Below, in pieces: positions 10,308-20,317 of a DNA stretch of 64,000 nucleotides; position 1 is the first letter of the stretch; the number at the start of each line of letters is the position of its first letter. Origin of the DNA: Ascarosepion bandense (Eukaryota; Mollusca; Cephalopoda; Sepiida; Sepiidae). A program made the translations under genes and the position numbers. The stretch lies in assembly GCA_037127315.1 (NCBI GenBank), contig JBBBDQ010000348.1, positions 2,479,501 to 2,543,500 on the forward strand, read 5' to 3'. Under the pieces are notes generated by a model, which saw nothing but the letters and a program-made list of their open reading frames with translations, did not search any database and had not been told where the DNA came from.

Positions 10308-10697
10308 CAAGATGTTTGTGTGTGTGTGTGTGTGTGTGTGTTTATCTGCCTGTATGTCTGTATTTTTTTTTCAGCCCTTTTATTTTAGTTTTTGCTTCGG
10401 GTTTGGCTCTAAGTAGGTATAAATGTAGTCCTTAGTCTCAGCCATGATACCATTTACTCAGAGGACTTATTTAGCCTTCAAAATTCAGTTTACGACGAAA
10501 GAAACTTATTTGATATCGATAACTGGAAATCAAAATTTGACTTACATTCATTGATTTTTCTTTCAGTCTACGGTTTTGCTTTAACTGAAACAACTATTGC
10601 TTTGTAGTCTTTCGTGCCAACGTCCAAACAGTCTGAGCTCCAGGACCATGGATTAGATTTAAAGCTTCAACCGAGCAACGCCGGGCTATACTGCTAG
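9937..10697 (+). mobile_element. Helitron-like non-autonomous element
   Basis: It starts A^TCTAAACTTATTTATAAATG followed by AACTTTGTCTGTGTG, then AGACTCCGAAACAGCGGAAC and TTTTCTTGAAAATTTACAC. This order is typical of non-autonomous Helitron 5' ends. It ends CGAGCAACGCCGGG, CTATACTG, CTAG^T, fitting the CTRR terminus and A^T insertion site of Helitrons. A (TA)n-(TG)n block lies inside (10264-10340). No Rep/helicase ORF is present. A second copy is at 45896-46970. Confidence 0.7.
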
Positions 10698-10940
10698 TTT
10701 AATAATAGAACAAAATTATTTCTACAAAATAGAAAAAAATAATAACATTAAAGAATAATTGGATTTATTAAGGTAAATTTTCGTGAAATTCAATAAAAAC
10801 TAATAACTGCCTTAATTTTTCAGACTTTGTATTTCTTCTTTTCGTATATGCCCAATGCCTTGGTAGGACATTCCTGCCTCACTAAAATGAGATTATGTCA
10901 TTATTATTTAATTTATACTAATTGCATTCTTCTGATTATT
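10698..10940 (+). repeat. Helitron-downstream segment shared with 46631-46870
   Basis: Homology to the 46-kb copy continues past the CTAG end for about 240 bp (TTTAATAATAGAACAAAATT through GCCTTGGTAGG and CTAATTGCATTCTTC). The true element may therefore be longer than 761 bp. Confidence 0.65.
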
Positions 10941-10974
10941 TTCAGCTCTCTTCAGATAATATACTTTACTTGGA

Positions 10975-11090
10975 TATATATGGATTAACAACAGGCGAAA
11001 CATCTGAAATATGGCAATAAAGATTAGAACAATCGTCTGTACAATGTAAACAGTTAAATATATATCATTTCAGAAATATAGACAAAAATC
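10975..11090 (+). mobile_element. PLE tandem-unit remnant
   Basis: AACAGGCGAAACATCTG, GGCAATAAAGATTAGAACAA and ATTTCAGAAATATAGACA follow the order of the 108-bp unit at 7994-8595. The CTGANGA strand is gone. Confidence 0.5.
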
Positions 11091-11118
11091 TAATTTCATA
11101 TTTCAAACTTAGAACTAC

Positions 11119-11152
<34 letters not shown>

Positions 11153-11154
11153 TA

Positions 11155-11583
11155 TAAATTTTTTCATTAATGCAGGTTTCATTGAATAATATAGACAAGT
11201 TTTGTCTATTAATTTTTTGTAGGATCCGTTCGTACCGTCTGATATACTTGATGGTGGTATCGTTGAAAGACAACAAAAAATCACATTAATTGTTGATTTT
11301 TTTATCGGGTCTAAGCTTTCGGCTCACATAAGCCATTATCAAAGAATAGTGTGTCTAGATTTTCTTTTGCTATTTCAATTTGCCTTTTCACAAGGCTCCA
11401 TTTATATTTGAAGGTGGTGATGGTGTGTTGGGCTGCTGGTTCATGTAATTTAAATTTTGTGTATTTTGGCAGCATTTTTTCATTAATGCAGGTTTCATTA
11501 AATTAAAGTATATCAGACGGTACAAACGGAACCTACACAAAATTAATAGACAAAACTTGTCTATATTATTCAATGAAACCTGC

Positions 11584-11605
<22 letters not shown>
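11155..11605. repeat. PLE foldback around a variant hammerhead
   Basis: The left arm 11157-11260 (CATTAATGCAGGTTTCATTG, ATAGACAAGTTTTGTCTATT, CCGTCTGATATAC) is repeated inverted at 11510-11605, and a third short copy of its end lies at 11475-11500. Between them a minus-strand hammerhead core (11317-11342) reads TTGATAA, stem II TGGCT/GAGCC, GAAAGC, again with the U3-A8 pair. (TA)n flanks both outer ends (11119 and 11589). Confidence 0.65.
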
Positions 11606-11635
<30 letters not shown>

Positions 11636-11744
11636 GTGATTATAATTGTACTCGTCTCGAAAACCTTCCTTGAAAACTATCGAAAGAAGGAAAAAATGCT
11701 TGTAAAAAAAGAAAGAGCTTAGGGCATGAAAGTCAATTATTTCT

Positions 11745-11880
11745 ATGTTTCGAGATAGAATCTCGTCATTAGGCAATGTTGTATCTAAATCATTTTCACA
11801 ACCAATCTCCGATATTGCTTGATAACGAAATTCTATCTCAAAACATAAAAATTTCCGCGTCGCAATACACATTTAATTCA
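11745..11880. mobile_element. Small PLE inverted pair with two decayed hammerheads
   Basis: Minus strand 11748-11772 reads CTAATGA, CGAGA/TCTCG around TTCTA, AAAC (G5 changed). Plus strand 11819-11845 reads TTGATAA, CGAAA/TCTCA, AAAAC. The two are inverted copies of one another, and both look inactive. Confidence 0.5.
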
Positions 11881-11995
11881 TAATTATATGATTATATTAC
11901 GCTCTACAATAATTTATTGGATTGAGCCCTGTTTATAAAAAAAATAAATGCCAAGGGAATCAAAACCGTAAAACCTTGAATCCTCTTCACCTGGA

Positions 11996-12024
<29 letters not shown>

Positions 12025-12030
<6 letters not shown>

Positions 12031-12200
12031 CTTACTTATTTTTTGCTCTGCTATTGTATTTAGCGTTTTACGTGTTAGGGTTCCGTCTCGGGGTTTTTTC
12101 TTTCGACGAGTATTTTGACTTATGTTTAAGTACTTAGTTCGTTTCTTTTTTTGTTTCCATTCCCACCCACCCCCGCGTTTATACTCGGTGGGTTTTTTGA
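12025..12200 (-). mobile_element. PLE terminal remnant
   Basis: On the minus strand this aligns with 39890-40090 on the plus strand. Shared landmarks are AAACCCCGAGACGGAACCC versus AAACCCAAGACGAAAACCC, TAACAC, GCTAAATAC and GCAGAGCAAA. It is bracketed by (TA)n at 12000 and 12229. Confidence 0.5.
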
Positions 12201-12225
12201 AACTGGTTTAAATATACATTTATTG

Positions 12226-12275
<50 letters not shown>

Positions 12276-12559
12276 CAAGCACATGTAATTCAGTCACGCA
12301 CAACACAAATGCATGACAGTATGCCGATAGAAGTGAAAATCCTAGCATCTGCTCTTTCTTTATATAGTTTAAGGCCCTATTAATCTACCAAATCTGACAA
12401 TGGAAACCTGACAATTTACTGGGGCAAAAAATGACTTCTAAATTTTTACGGCTACAAAACAAAACTGTTTTTATTTAACCGCTACAGGGAACCTTTTCTA
12501 CCGGCCATCACCAGGGCTGACGCTAGGCTCCAGGAGAGCAACACATTGCGCCTAACGTG

Positions 12560-12885
12560 TTTCAATCCAAGTGGATCGATTATGTCAATTGAATTCCATC
12601 GTCTATAACAAAGAAAGTTGGGAAACTGCGTTGTGTCAGAAGATTTTATACTCGTTAGAACTCATTTCACACATTTACAAATATACCATTAGTCGGTGCT
12701 TTGAAGACATTTGCCATATTTTTGGTGCTCAGCTGTACATCTCGAGATTCTTGCAAAAAACCCAAAGAAGGGTCGGTAATGTCATAGCCACTACGACATC
12801 AGTTATATTCTCATCTACGTGGCATGGCTTCTCTTGGGATCACACCTTTTTGCACATAAGCATGGACTCGCTTGATGTGTACATA
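12560..12885 (+). pseudogene. LINE family A RT C-terminal remnant
   Basis: The plus strand gives a decayed match to the family A segment before the terminal SRTSRLW block: LQKTQRRVGNVIATTTS corresponds to LDKIQRRICNAI, and the following TWHGFSWDHTFLH corresponds to the HRSDVASLCFFYKYFH region. There are several substitutions and no continuous frame. Confidence 0.45.
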
Positions 12886-12890
12886 TAATC

Positions 12891-13092
12891 CTGCCTAGAG
12901 TACGGCAGGGGTTGAGTAGTTGTACTCTACTACAACACTGTCAGCACTCTGCCTTCGGGTAGAGGGCGCTCTCTGCTTCCGAGCAGAGAGCAATAACCCA
13001 GTCGTGGTTCCGCCGAAGGGTAGAAGCACGACTGGGTAAAAATAGACAGACATTTTTTGGCCGGGCCATATAGCCCGGAAAGCCCAGATATA
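12891..13092. repeat. Cluster of six hairpins in a GC-rich patch
   Basis: Consecutive perfect or near-perfect stems are CCTGCC/GGCAGG, GTAG/CTAC within GAGTAGTTGTACTCTACTAC, CTCTGCC-TTCG-GGTAGAG, a 10-bp stem GCTCTCTGCT-TCCG-AGCAGAGAGC, an 11-bp stem ACCCAGTCGTG/CACGACTGGGT, and CCGGGC/GCCCGG. Two have UUCG-type tetraloops. A diverged inverted homolog lies at 62468-62640, so this is a dispersed element and not a one-off. I do not recognise the family. Confidence 0.6.
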
Positions 13093-13369
13093 AACTGACC
13101 ATGTGTCATATGTTGCCCTTACTGGGAGGGACAGCTAAATAATGAGTAGTTGTACAGCCACTTAGTTGGTCAGTAAGTTTGTGCATATTAAGTTGCAGTT
13201 GTTTTGGATATAGACATATTACCTGGACATACTTCTTCACTATAAGACTATATATATTGATTTCTACTAATAGTATTCCTAGTATTCCTGAATTGACTAA
13301 CCTGTGTTCCAGTTTGTATATTTTCTATCTCCATATCTGTTTTTGTTATTTATTATTTTGTGTGGTTTC

Positions 13370-13625
13370 TCAATAAGAATCCACAACAGCTTCACTCTGT
13401 GTTTTCTAGAAATATTTTTATGGCAACTATTCTGACAAGCTTTTTTCCTGGTTTCTCGATTTACCGTTTAAATAATTACCTGTAACCGCCTCTTCTACTC
13501 GAATAGTTTATTTTCTCCCACTTCCCGCCTGTGAAACCCGTTTTTGTTTACCTGCTCCCTTGTGATAGCTACAACCTCCGAAATTTTAAATGCAACGTCA
13601 ATTGCCATCTTATATCTTTTGCGCG
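13370..13625 (+). pseudogene. LINE family A C-terminus, decayed copy
   Basis: CACTCTGTGTTTTCTAGAAA with TTTTTATGGCAAC corresponds to the SLCFFYKYFHGN segment. Then TTTATTTTCTCCCACTTCCC and GATAGCTACAACCTCCGAAA correspond to FFSRTSRLWNSL and SYNLREFKCNVN. Frameshifts separate the segments. Confidence 0.65.
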
Positions 13626-13639
13626 TCAGAAACAATCTT

Positions 13640-14120
13640 GCACATTTATAAATCTACCATTTGTCCGTGAATTGAATACTGTTGCCATATCTGGTCGGGT
13701 TCTCTGTGTTCTCGAAAAAATCCAAAACATGATCTGCAATGTAATTGGTCCTTACTTGGCATCTCGACTTCAGTCACATACTCACCGACATGACATGGCT
13801 TCCCTCTGTCTTTTCTACAAATATTTTCATGGTAACCACTCTGACGAGCTTTTATTCCCCTGGCGCTCCGATTACATGAATTTAAGCATGACACTTGATT
13901 AAGATCATATATTTTTCTGGTGAAAACGCTAAATGCAAAGGCGCTACTTATAGTTTATTTTCTCGAAACTTTCTACCTATGAAATTCACTTCCGTTTACA
14001 TGCTTCTAAAAACAATCTTCAAAAATTTAAGTGCAACAGCAATCGCTTTTCATGTGTTCTTGAATCCTATTCATCTTATGTTCTTTGCTCAGCAGCCTAT
14101 TCTCAATCTTTTCTCTTACT
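13640..14120 (+). pseudogene. LINE family A C-terminus, second adjacent copy
   Basis: The reading VLCVLEKIQNMICNVIG, LASRLQSHTHRHDMASLCLF, YKYFHGNHSDELL matches the family A C-terminal domain and stays open for over 120 codons from 13531. The terminal FSRNFLPMKFTSVYMLL block follows near 13960, partly frameshifted. It is a head-to-tail neighbour of the 13370 fragment. Confidence 0.75.
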
Positions 14121-14361
14121 TTCAATCCTTCTAATCCCTTCTGTCGTAGTAAAATTTTCATCCTGCTTAGAATGAAATGCTTAATTAATTTGAATAAATT
14201 ATACCCACGAAAGAAAATCGCAAAAATTCGGTGGATTTAAAGAGCTTTTGTAAATCTAAACGGAGTACGAAAGTTTGCCGCAACCATTGGTGAGCAGTAT
14301 ATTTACTAAAGTAATCACCAACAACAAAATGCAAATATGTATATATTAGTAATACACATAC

Positions 14362-14618
14362 AAGTCTGCTGGCTAGACTTCCACTTGCTTCCAGCCGGGA
14401 TCGAAAATCGACTGATCTACTATCAGTCGGACTAACTTACTCCCTCAGCCATAGGCGCATGAAATGAGAAAATAGAAATTTTAGGCTGTTATATATATAT
14501 GCGGTGTATACACACGCCAGCCATTTATTTCGTTACTGGTGAGTAACTCATAAATCGCAGAAGTGGTAGCTGTTTTTTAAAATGTTCCTCTCTAGAGACC
14601 TTAATCGTAATGAGGCCA

Positions 14619-14628
<10 letters not shown>
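14362..14628 (-). mobile_element. Ribozyme SINE, family H subtype B, ribozyme core deleted
   Basis: The minus strand starts ATGGCCTCATTACGATTAAG and TCTCTAGAGAGG, continues with CACTTCTGCGATTTATGAG, CTGGCGTGTGTATACACCGC, then the tRNA-like head (GGCTGAGGGAGTAAG, TTTTCGATCCCGGCTGG) and GTCTAGCCA. About 28 nt of the hammerhead (CTGATGA through GAAACA) are missing, leaving GCAGACTTGTATGTGTATTAC. This is a full-length body with a precise core loss. Confidence 0.75.
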
Positions 14629-14668
<40 letters not shown>

Positions 14669-14929
14669 CATTACCCACTAAAAGTTAAGTTTATAGGAAT
14701 AAAAGTATTTTTAATCTATTGGTTTTTAGTTGACATCAATAATTTTTATTATCATTGTTTAAAAACAGATATATCAATTCAAATATGAGTATCCACAAGA
14801 AATAATGTTCATGCTAATATATATATATATATATAGATGCGATGGATAAATTTTCTAAATTTAGCAAAAATTAAAAAAACATTGACATATCATTTTAAAA
14901 TATATATTTATCAAAATTACGCATAAAAG

Positions 14930-15555
14930 ACTAGATATATTCAACAAAATCGTTGTTGATTTCAACCACATCCTCCAGACGACTTAGGAATATTCTCCAA
15001 CTCTTTTTCACTGTCTCTTTGTTTAAGTTAGTCAATGATGTCTTTATCTTTTGCTTTGTGTTTATCTTTGGTATTACAAGGAGTTTTGTTGGTCTCTTGC
15101 TCAACTGCACCCCACACATAGTAATCAGAGGGTTCGCAGTCCAGAGAGTTCTGTGGCCAGATGTAAGCGTTGATGTAGTCGCAGAAATTTTCTGACAGCC
15201 ATGTCTTGGTTCTCTTGCTTCTGTAACATAGTGCAGAGTTCTGTTGTCAAGCATAATCTCTTTTAGCAGCCACCCTATTCACCCAGGTCCATACTACCCC
15301 ATCAAGGAATTTAATACAGGCCTTGGAAGACGAATCGAATCATAACGTCCTCATTATTATTGATCACTCTACACAATTTTTTCAATCATCTTTAGACTCA
15401 TCTAACTCTTTCCAAATGCTCTACACTGTCTTTAGATTGACACCAAAACACACTGAACTGTTTGAGTTGGAGCTAACGGTGCGATTGTCAAGCAGTACAG
15501 CATGTTCTTTCCGAGTGAAATGTGTCATAGTGCTCCTTTCTCACTGATGATGTCC
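14930..15555 (-). pseudogene. Mariner-superfamily transposase remnant, maT-like
   Basis: The minus strand begins with an N-terminal frame (MTHFTRKEHAVLLDNR, VNLKTV, stop, SIWKEL) resembling the helix-turn-helix of mariner-type transposases. After a large deletion the C-terminus reads YINAYIWPQNSLDCEPSDYY, VWGAVEQETNKTPCNTKDK, then after a frameshift ETVKKSWRIFLSRLEDVVEI. The motif PQNSLDCEPSDYYVWG is the last catalytic Asp region in maT (D,D37D) elements. The other catalytic aspartates are lost. No terminal inverted repeat was recognised. Confidence 0.6.
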
Positions 15556-15559
15556 AACT

Positions 15560-16040
15560 GACCCGACTATACTGGGCAGATGATGAATAAAAAACAAACA
15601 GCTCGAATGCGCTAAATTAAATATACGAAATGGTTACAATTCAGTCATCTCAGCCCTTCTCTATTTCTTAACTTTGTTCTTGTTTTGGCGGCCTTTGTCA
15701 GTTTCATGAAATACATCAATATCTGTTATCGTTGTTGCCCTCTGAATGCAAAAGCCATGAGTTTTGATCCCTTTTGTTTTATTAAAAGAAACTTGGTCCC
15801 CAAGGTGGCTAACTCAGTTCCTATCTCGGTGGATCGAATGTTAATAGTGTCTGTTATCACTTGCCAGAATCGAACTCATTTGTCAATACATGCATATATG
15901 TAGCCAGCGAATTATCACGCGGAAAATCAGAATCGATCGCCGTCGACATATACGCACTGTCCACGTGATTCTGCACTTATACTATCTACATACATTGACA
16001 GATCGATCTATGCAGTAAGACAGACATGAAAGGAACACAC
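15560..16040. other. No recognised feature
   Basis: Moderately GC sequence with short frames but no family motif. Confidence 0.35.
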
Positions 16041-16046
16041 GCGCGC

Positions 16047-16049
<3 letters not shown>

Positions 16050-16093
<44 letters not shown>

Positions 16094-16109
16094 ATATATA
16101 TATATATAC

Positions 16110-16152
<43 letters not shown>

Positions 16153-16154
16153 AA

Positions 16155-16190
<36 letters not shown>
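16050..16190. repeat. Compound microsatellite (TA)n-(TG)n-(TA)n
   Basis: TA repeats to about 16120 are interrupted by TG repeats (16120-16150) and resume to 16190, where the palindrome at 16190-16400 begins. Confidence 0.95.
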
Positions 16191-16193
<3 letters not shown>

Positions 16194-16400
16194 AAAGAAT
16201 ATTAATAAAAAAGTTTTGAATTTAAAAATGTACTTTTTTTTAACAGTATTTGTTTATTTTTATTATATTTTATATTTCAGACCGCCCTCGGTCCTTCATC
16301 AGAAACAACTCTGAAATATAAAATATAATAAAAATAAACAAATACTGTTCAAAAAAAGTACATTTTTAAATTCAAAACTTTTTATTAATATTCTTTCCTA
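16190..16400. repeat. PLE foldback enclosing an intact hammerhead
   Basis: Arms of about 90 bp (16190-16278 and 16315-16400) contain AGGAAAGAATATTAATAAAA and AACAGTATTTGTTTATTTTT. The unpaired centre carries a minus-strand hammerhead, 16275-16302: CTGATGA, stem II AGGACC/GGTCT around GAGGGC, GAAA. All invariant core nucleotides are kept. Confidence 0.7.
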
Positions 16401-16430
16401 TACATATTAAGACAGTATACGTGGATGATC

Positions 16431-16474
<44 letters not shown>

Positions 16475-16599
16475 CTATAGTAATATCGAATTACTAAATT
16501 CTAAAGTAGAGTTTAATATTCATAATTAATTTAGAAATTTTTCTCTAAATAAAATTAAGAATTTTATAGAAGTAAGCGATTTACTAAATTATAAAGTCG

Positions 16600-17790
16600 A
16601 GTTAATAACCATAATTAGATTAATTATATATACTGTCCTTAACACACACAAAACTTCAACTATTACCTTAAATATAAACACACCTATTACCTATCTGCCT
16701 ATTACCTTAAATATAAACATTCTACTTTCCCCCTACATTAAAGTCTACTTATTCTGCACTTATTACCTGCATTTATCTAGCACCTAAATAATCCTAACAT
16801 TAAAATTTACCTCTTACATTAAATTTTACCACAAACGGTGATATAATTTAAATTTGAAATTTAATAGAAAAAATAGGTTTCCAAACTGTGATCTAATTAG
16901 GATTTAAAATTTAATTGAAAAAATCGACTTCCTGAATCCAAAATTATGATTAAATATACACATTTAGATTATTTACAAAAACCCTACTTATATACACTAA
17001 ATATTCTGTACTGAATACGCATCCCACCCCTAACCTGTCCCTCTAAGAAATCCTAAAAGATATAGACTAGTCACAAGATATATATAAATAAAACTTACAA
17101 TCCCCACACCAAAATTATAAAGGTCAATCAGCAATACTTGTTCCCTTATCACTAAACCCACACCATATACACAAGTGACTAGATATAAGAATAGAAATTT
17201 AAAATTTAAAATTTAATAGAAAAAACGGTTTCCAAACTATGATCTAATTAATAATTAAAAATTAAAAATTTAATAGAAAAAATATATTCCCTAAATCCAA
17301 AGTTAAGATTAAATATACAAACTTACATTAATTATAAAGACTCTACTTAAAAAAAAAATATCCGGCGCCACCCACTACCGGCTCTTCTAAGAAATCCAAA
17401 GGATATAGTCTAGTCACTAGATAATAAAAACTTACAAGGTTAAATCTGTATAGAAATCAAAAACTCTCATTAATCAACCACTTTAAAAGAACACCCTCTC
17501 CAAAAATTCCAATTCAGAGACTTATTCCCCTATCACCCATCCCCACCAACACCTCTAACAAAACTAAACAAATATAAGAAAAGAGGCTTTCCATTACTTT
17601 ACACACCGCCTGATGAGACATTGAAGTTTCAATATCGAAACAAAAGTACCTTTGTAGGGGATATATATAGAAACATTATGTACAGGTTCTAAAATATAAT
17701 TTATAATAAATATTCACTGCTTTATATATTATATATCGAGCACTGTTTTAAATTAATGTTTTGAACGTTGTAAAAATTCTTTCTTCGTTC
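16600..17790 (+). mobile_element. PLE terminal region (pLTR) with a complete type I hammerhead
   Basis: C-rich, G-poor sequence matches 23870-24420, the 3' region of the coding PLE (AATTTACCTCTTACATTAAA, ATAGAAAAAAT, ATATAAGAAAAGAGGCTTTCC). A partial internal duplication starts near 17190. At 17610-17660 the hammerhead is complete: stem I CCGC, CTGATGA, stem II GACATTGAA/TTCAATATC, GAAA, stem III CAAA/TTTG around AGTACC, then TA and the predicted cleavage after 17656. The tail ends in TTTGAACGTTGTAAA and (TA)n at 17803. Confidence 0.75.
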
Positions 17791-17801
17791 TGTATTCAGT
17801 C

Positions 17802-17843
<42 letters not shown>

Positions 17844-17849
17844 CTGTGC

Positions 17850-18300
17850 GTGTATATTTATTATAACTTATAGTTTAGAACCTGCACAAATTATTATGTG
17901 CTACAAATTGTACATTTTGTTTCGACATTGAAATGACACTGTCTCATCAGGTAGTGTGGAAAAGAATGAAAAGACTTTTTCTTATATGTGGCGAATTATG
18001 TGTGAGATGTAGGTGGGGTGAGAGATAGGGAAATTAGTCTTGTAAGTTGTCCGTTAGAATTTTGAGTGAAAAGAAGGAATAGGTAGGAAATAGAGTTGAT
18101 AAATGAACGTGTTGAAAATTTTGTAGGCAGATTTAACATTAGAAGATAAGGTATAGTCTTTTATAGCTTAATGTCTGATTTTCTTCGGGTTTAATAAAAG
18201 GAGAAATTAAGGAAATGTATATAGGTTGGAAGGAGTAGGAGTAGATGCGATGAAGTGGGAATGTAGTTACCATTTTGCGAAACTATCTTTATTATTGAAT
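17850..18300 (-). mobile_element. PLE terminal region, inverted, intact hammerhead
   Basis: The minus-strand copy faces the one at 16600-17790. The hammerhead at 17900-17950 reads CTGATGA, stem II starting GACAGTG and ending CAATGTC, GAAA, stem III CAAA/TTTG around ATGTACAA, TA, then GCAC. The core is intact. (TA)n lies between the two inverted copies (17803-17841). Confidence 0.7.
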
Positions 18301-18389
18301 TGTACAACACAATATTTTTGTATTTAAACTTAGTTTTATAATTAATCTATTTTTGCATATTTAACCTTAATTTAAAATTTAGGAAATCA

Positions 18390-18647
18390 CTTTTTCATAT
18401 AAAACTTTAAATTAGATCACAGGTAAAAATAAGGTAAAATTTGAGGTAAAAATAGTTTTAACAGTCAACCTGATGAAACATTGTCATTTGAATGTCAAAA
18501 CAAAATGTACACTTTGTAGTCGTTAATAATTTGTACATGTTCTATACTATAATTTATAATAAATATTTAGAGCTCTATTTTATATCGAGTACTGTATTAA
18601 ATTAATGTCTTGAACGTTGTAAATTTTTATTCGTTCCTTATTCACCT

Positions 18648-18650
<3 letters not shown>
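18390..18650 (+). mobile_element. PLE terminal region with hammerhead inactivated at G12
   Basis: At 18470-18520: CTGATGA, AACATTG...GAATGTC, AAAA, CAAAATGTACACTTTGTA. The conserved GAAA is AAAA. The 3' part (TTATAATAAATATTTAGAGC, TGTCTTGAACGTTGTAAA) and (TA)n at 18650 match the 17-kb copy. Confidence 0.7.
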
Positions 18651-18690
<40 letters not shown>

Positions 18691-18799
18691 ATTTGTTATA
18701 TATATTATATTATTTATATATTATATATACGCGGTGCTTATTTAAAAGTGCTCAATATCAGTGATAGAGCTAACATATCGCAAAAGCGTGAAATCTAGG

Positions 18800-19400
18800 G
18801 TCACAAACTCACATCTAAGTGACTATATATATTTTGGGGTGGGGCACCAATCTCTTTTTTTGTTTTTGCAGATCTCGTTAAAAATGACAAAATGTATTAT
18901 GGTTAAGTTTTTAAAAAGATTTTTTTTCCTGTAAGCTTATGATTTTTTTTTTGTTTTGAGGACATAAATTATTTTTTTTTATCAGAGTGGTTACGGCCAT
19001 ATTTTTAGTCACTACTGAAGACGAATGTTATTTTACGTATACCAGAATGTATATACTTTATGTAGAGTAGTGTGTATGTTCTAATGTAGAGTAGTGTGTA
19101 TGTTCTAATGTGTATGTAAGGATGTTGTTAGCCTGTTCATAGTTGATATTATTGAATGTTTGTTTTTTATCAATAATTCCTCTATTATTTTTATTTTTAT
19201 TTATTTATTTATTTGCATGTTAATGATGGTATGATATTTGTGTTATCAACAAGTAGTTACAGATATGGTTTTGGTAGGTCTCAGTATACGCTTAAATAAG
19301 ATCGAATTGAGTTTTATTTTAAAGATACAGCGTGAGTCTTCGGGTCAGTTTCGAAGTTATGTATCTATCTATATATATATTTAGAAATTATAACATGAAT
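18800..19400. other. No recognised gene; short tandem duplications
   Basis: T-rich sequence with a 24-bp unit repeated twice at 19060-19107 (GTAGAGTAGTGTGTATG then TTCTAAT), a TTTA run at 19190-19214, and a 34-bp perfect palindrome at 19383-19416 (TAACATGAATTCATGTTA at its centre). Confidence 0.5.
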
Positions 19401-19414
19401 TCATGTTATAATTT

Positions 19415-19514
19415 CTGAATAAATATTATTAGCTCTACTTTGTTTTGAGCACTTTTTTAAGAATAGTGTTTATTTGGATACGGAATATTATTCAATCCAT
19501 ACGTACCCTATACT

Positions 19515-19568
<54 letters not shown>

Positions 19569-19735
19569 GGATTATAATTTCATGTCTTAATTTCAGAATA
19601 AATATTATAATTTCTGAATAAATATTATTAGTTCTACTTTGTATTGAGCAATTTCTTTAGGATAGTGTTTCTTTTGGATACGGGATATTATTCCATCCAC
19701 ACGTACCCTATACTTATATATATATATATACACAT
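19415..19735 (+). repeat. Tandem PLE 3' ends, about 195-bp period
   Basis: AATAAATATTATTAGCTCTA, TTTGGATACGGAATATTATT, CGTACCCTATACTTGTA then (TA)n at 19518 is repeated from about 19615, with (TA)n at 19716. Each unit resembles the terminal stretch at 17700-17800 and 18550-18650. Confidence 0.55.
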
Positions 19736-19782
19736 GAAAAAATACACATGCAAACCTCAACAGTTGTCGGTTAAATTTAATC

Positions 19783-19832
<50 letters not shown>

Positions 19833-19886
19833 GATTAAATTTAACCGACAACTGTTGAGGTTTGCATGTGTATTTTTTCATGTGTT
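19730..19886. repeat. Perfect inverted repeat with a (TA)n axis
   Basis: Arms of about 56 bp (19730-19785 and 19831-19885; ACATGAAAAAATACACATGC, CAACAGTTGTCGGTTAAATT) are exact reverse complements around 44 bp of TA repeats. Confidence 0.9.
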
Positions 19887-20044
19887 TTTTTTTCAATTTT
19901 CGAATATGACTAATAACTCAATCTTCACTAACACAGGGACACCGTATAGTTCTTAAAAATGACTGTAAGAAAGTACCGAAACAAAAAAAAAATAGAACTA
20001 ATCTGGCTTTATCTATAAGTATTATGTGTTGTAATAGATATCGC

Positions 20045-20280
20045 CTCATAATGAGAGTTGAGGAGCCGATTTCGAAAACCAGTTAAATTCGCTGCATTAA
20101 CTTAAGCGCAAATAACCTTGGGGAAGGTATGAATCCATCTTTTCTCCCTCCAGCTATGAGTTGAATAGCAAAATATTTGATTCTATAGCATTGGTTTACA
20201 ACCAATCTAACGTAGGAAGAAATGCGGTAAAATCTGTGTCGTCGGCCATGGATCGAAAAAGATATGGTCGCCAAATCGAG
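20045..20280 (+). mobile_element. tRNA-derived SINE (family T1), decayed
   Basis: GAGGAGCCGATTTCGAAAAC is the decayed box B. It is followed by CGCAAATAACCTTGGGGAAG, CTATGAGTTGAATAGCA and ACCAATCTAACG. The 5' half of the tRNA head is degraded. Confidence 0.65.
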
Positions 20281-20317
20281 TATTAACTATAGAACGTAAC
20301 TGGTTAATTATATATAT

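Noticed and set aside
11585..11872. Open frames rich in Ile-Tyr repeats (also 16090-16314, 18610-18798, 30200-30418, 37777-37974, 40473-40658)
   Set aside because: They are translations of (TA)n microsatellites.
15544..15565. CTGATGA match near the maT-like mariner end
   Set aside because: No GAAA at a suitable distance and no stem.
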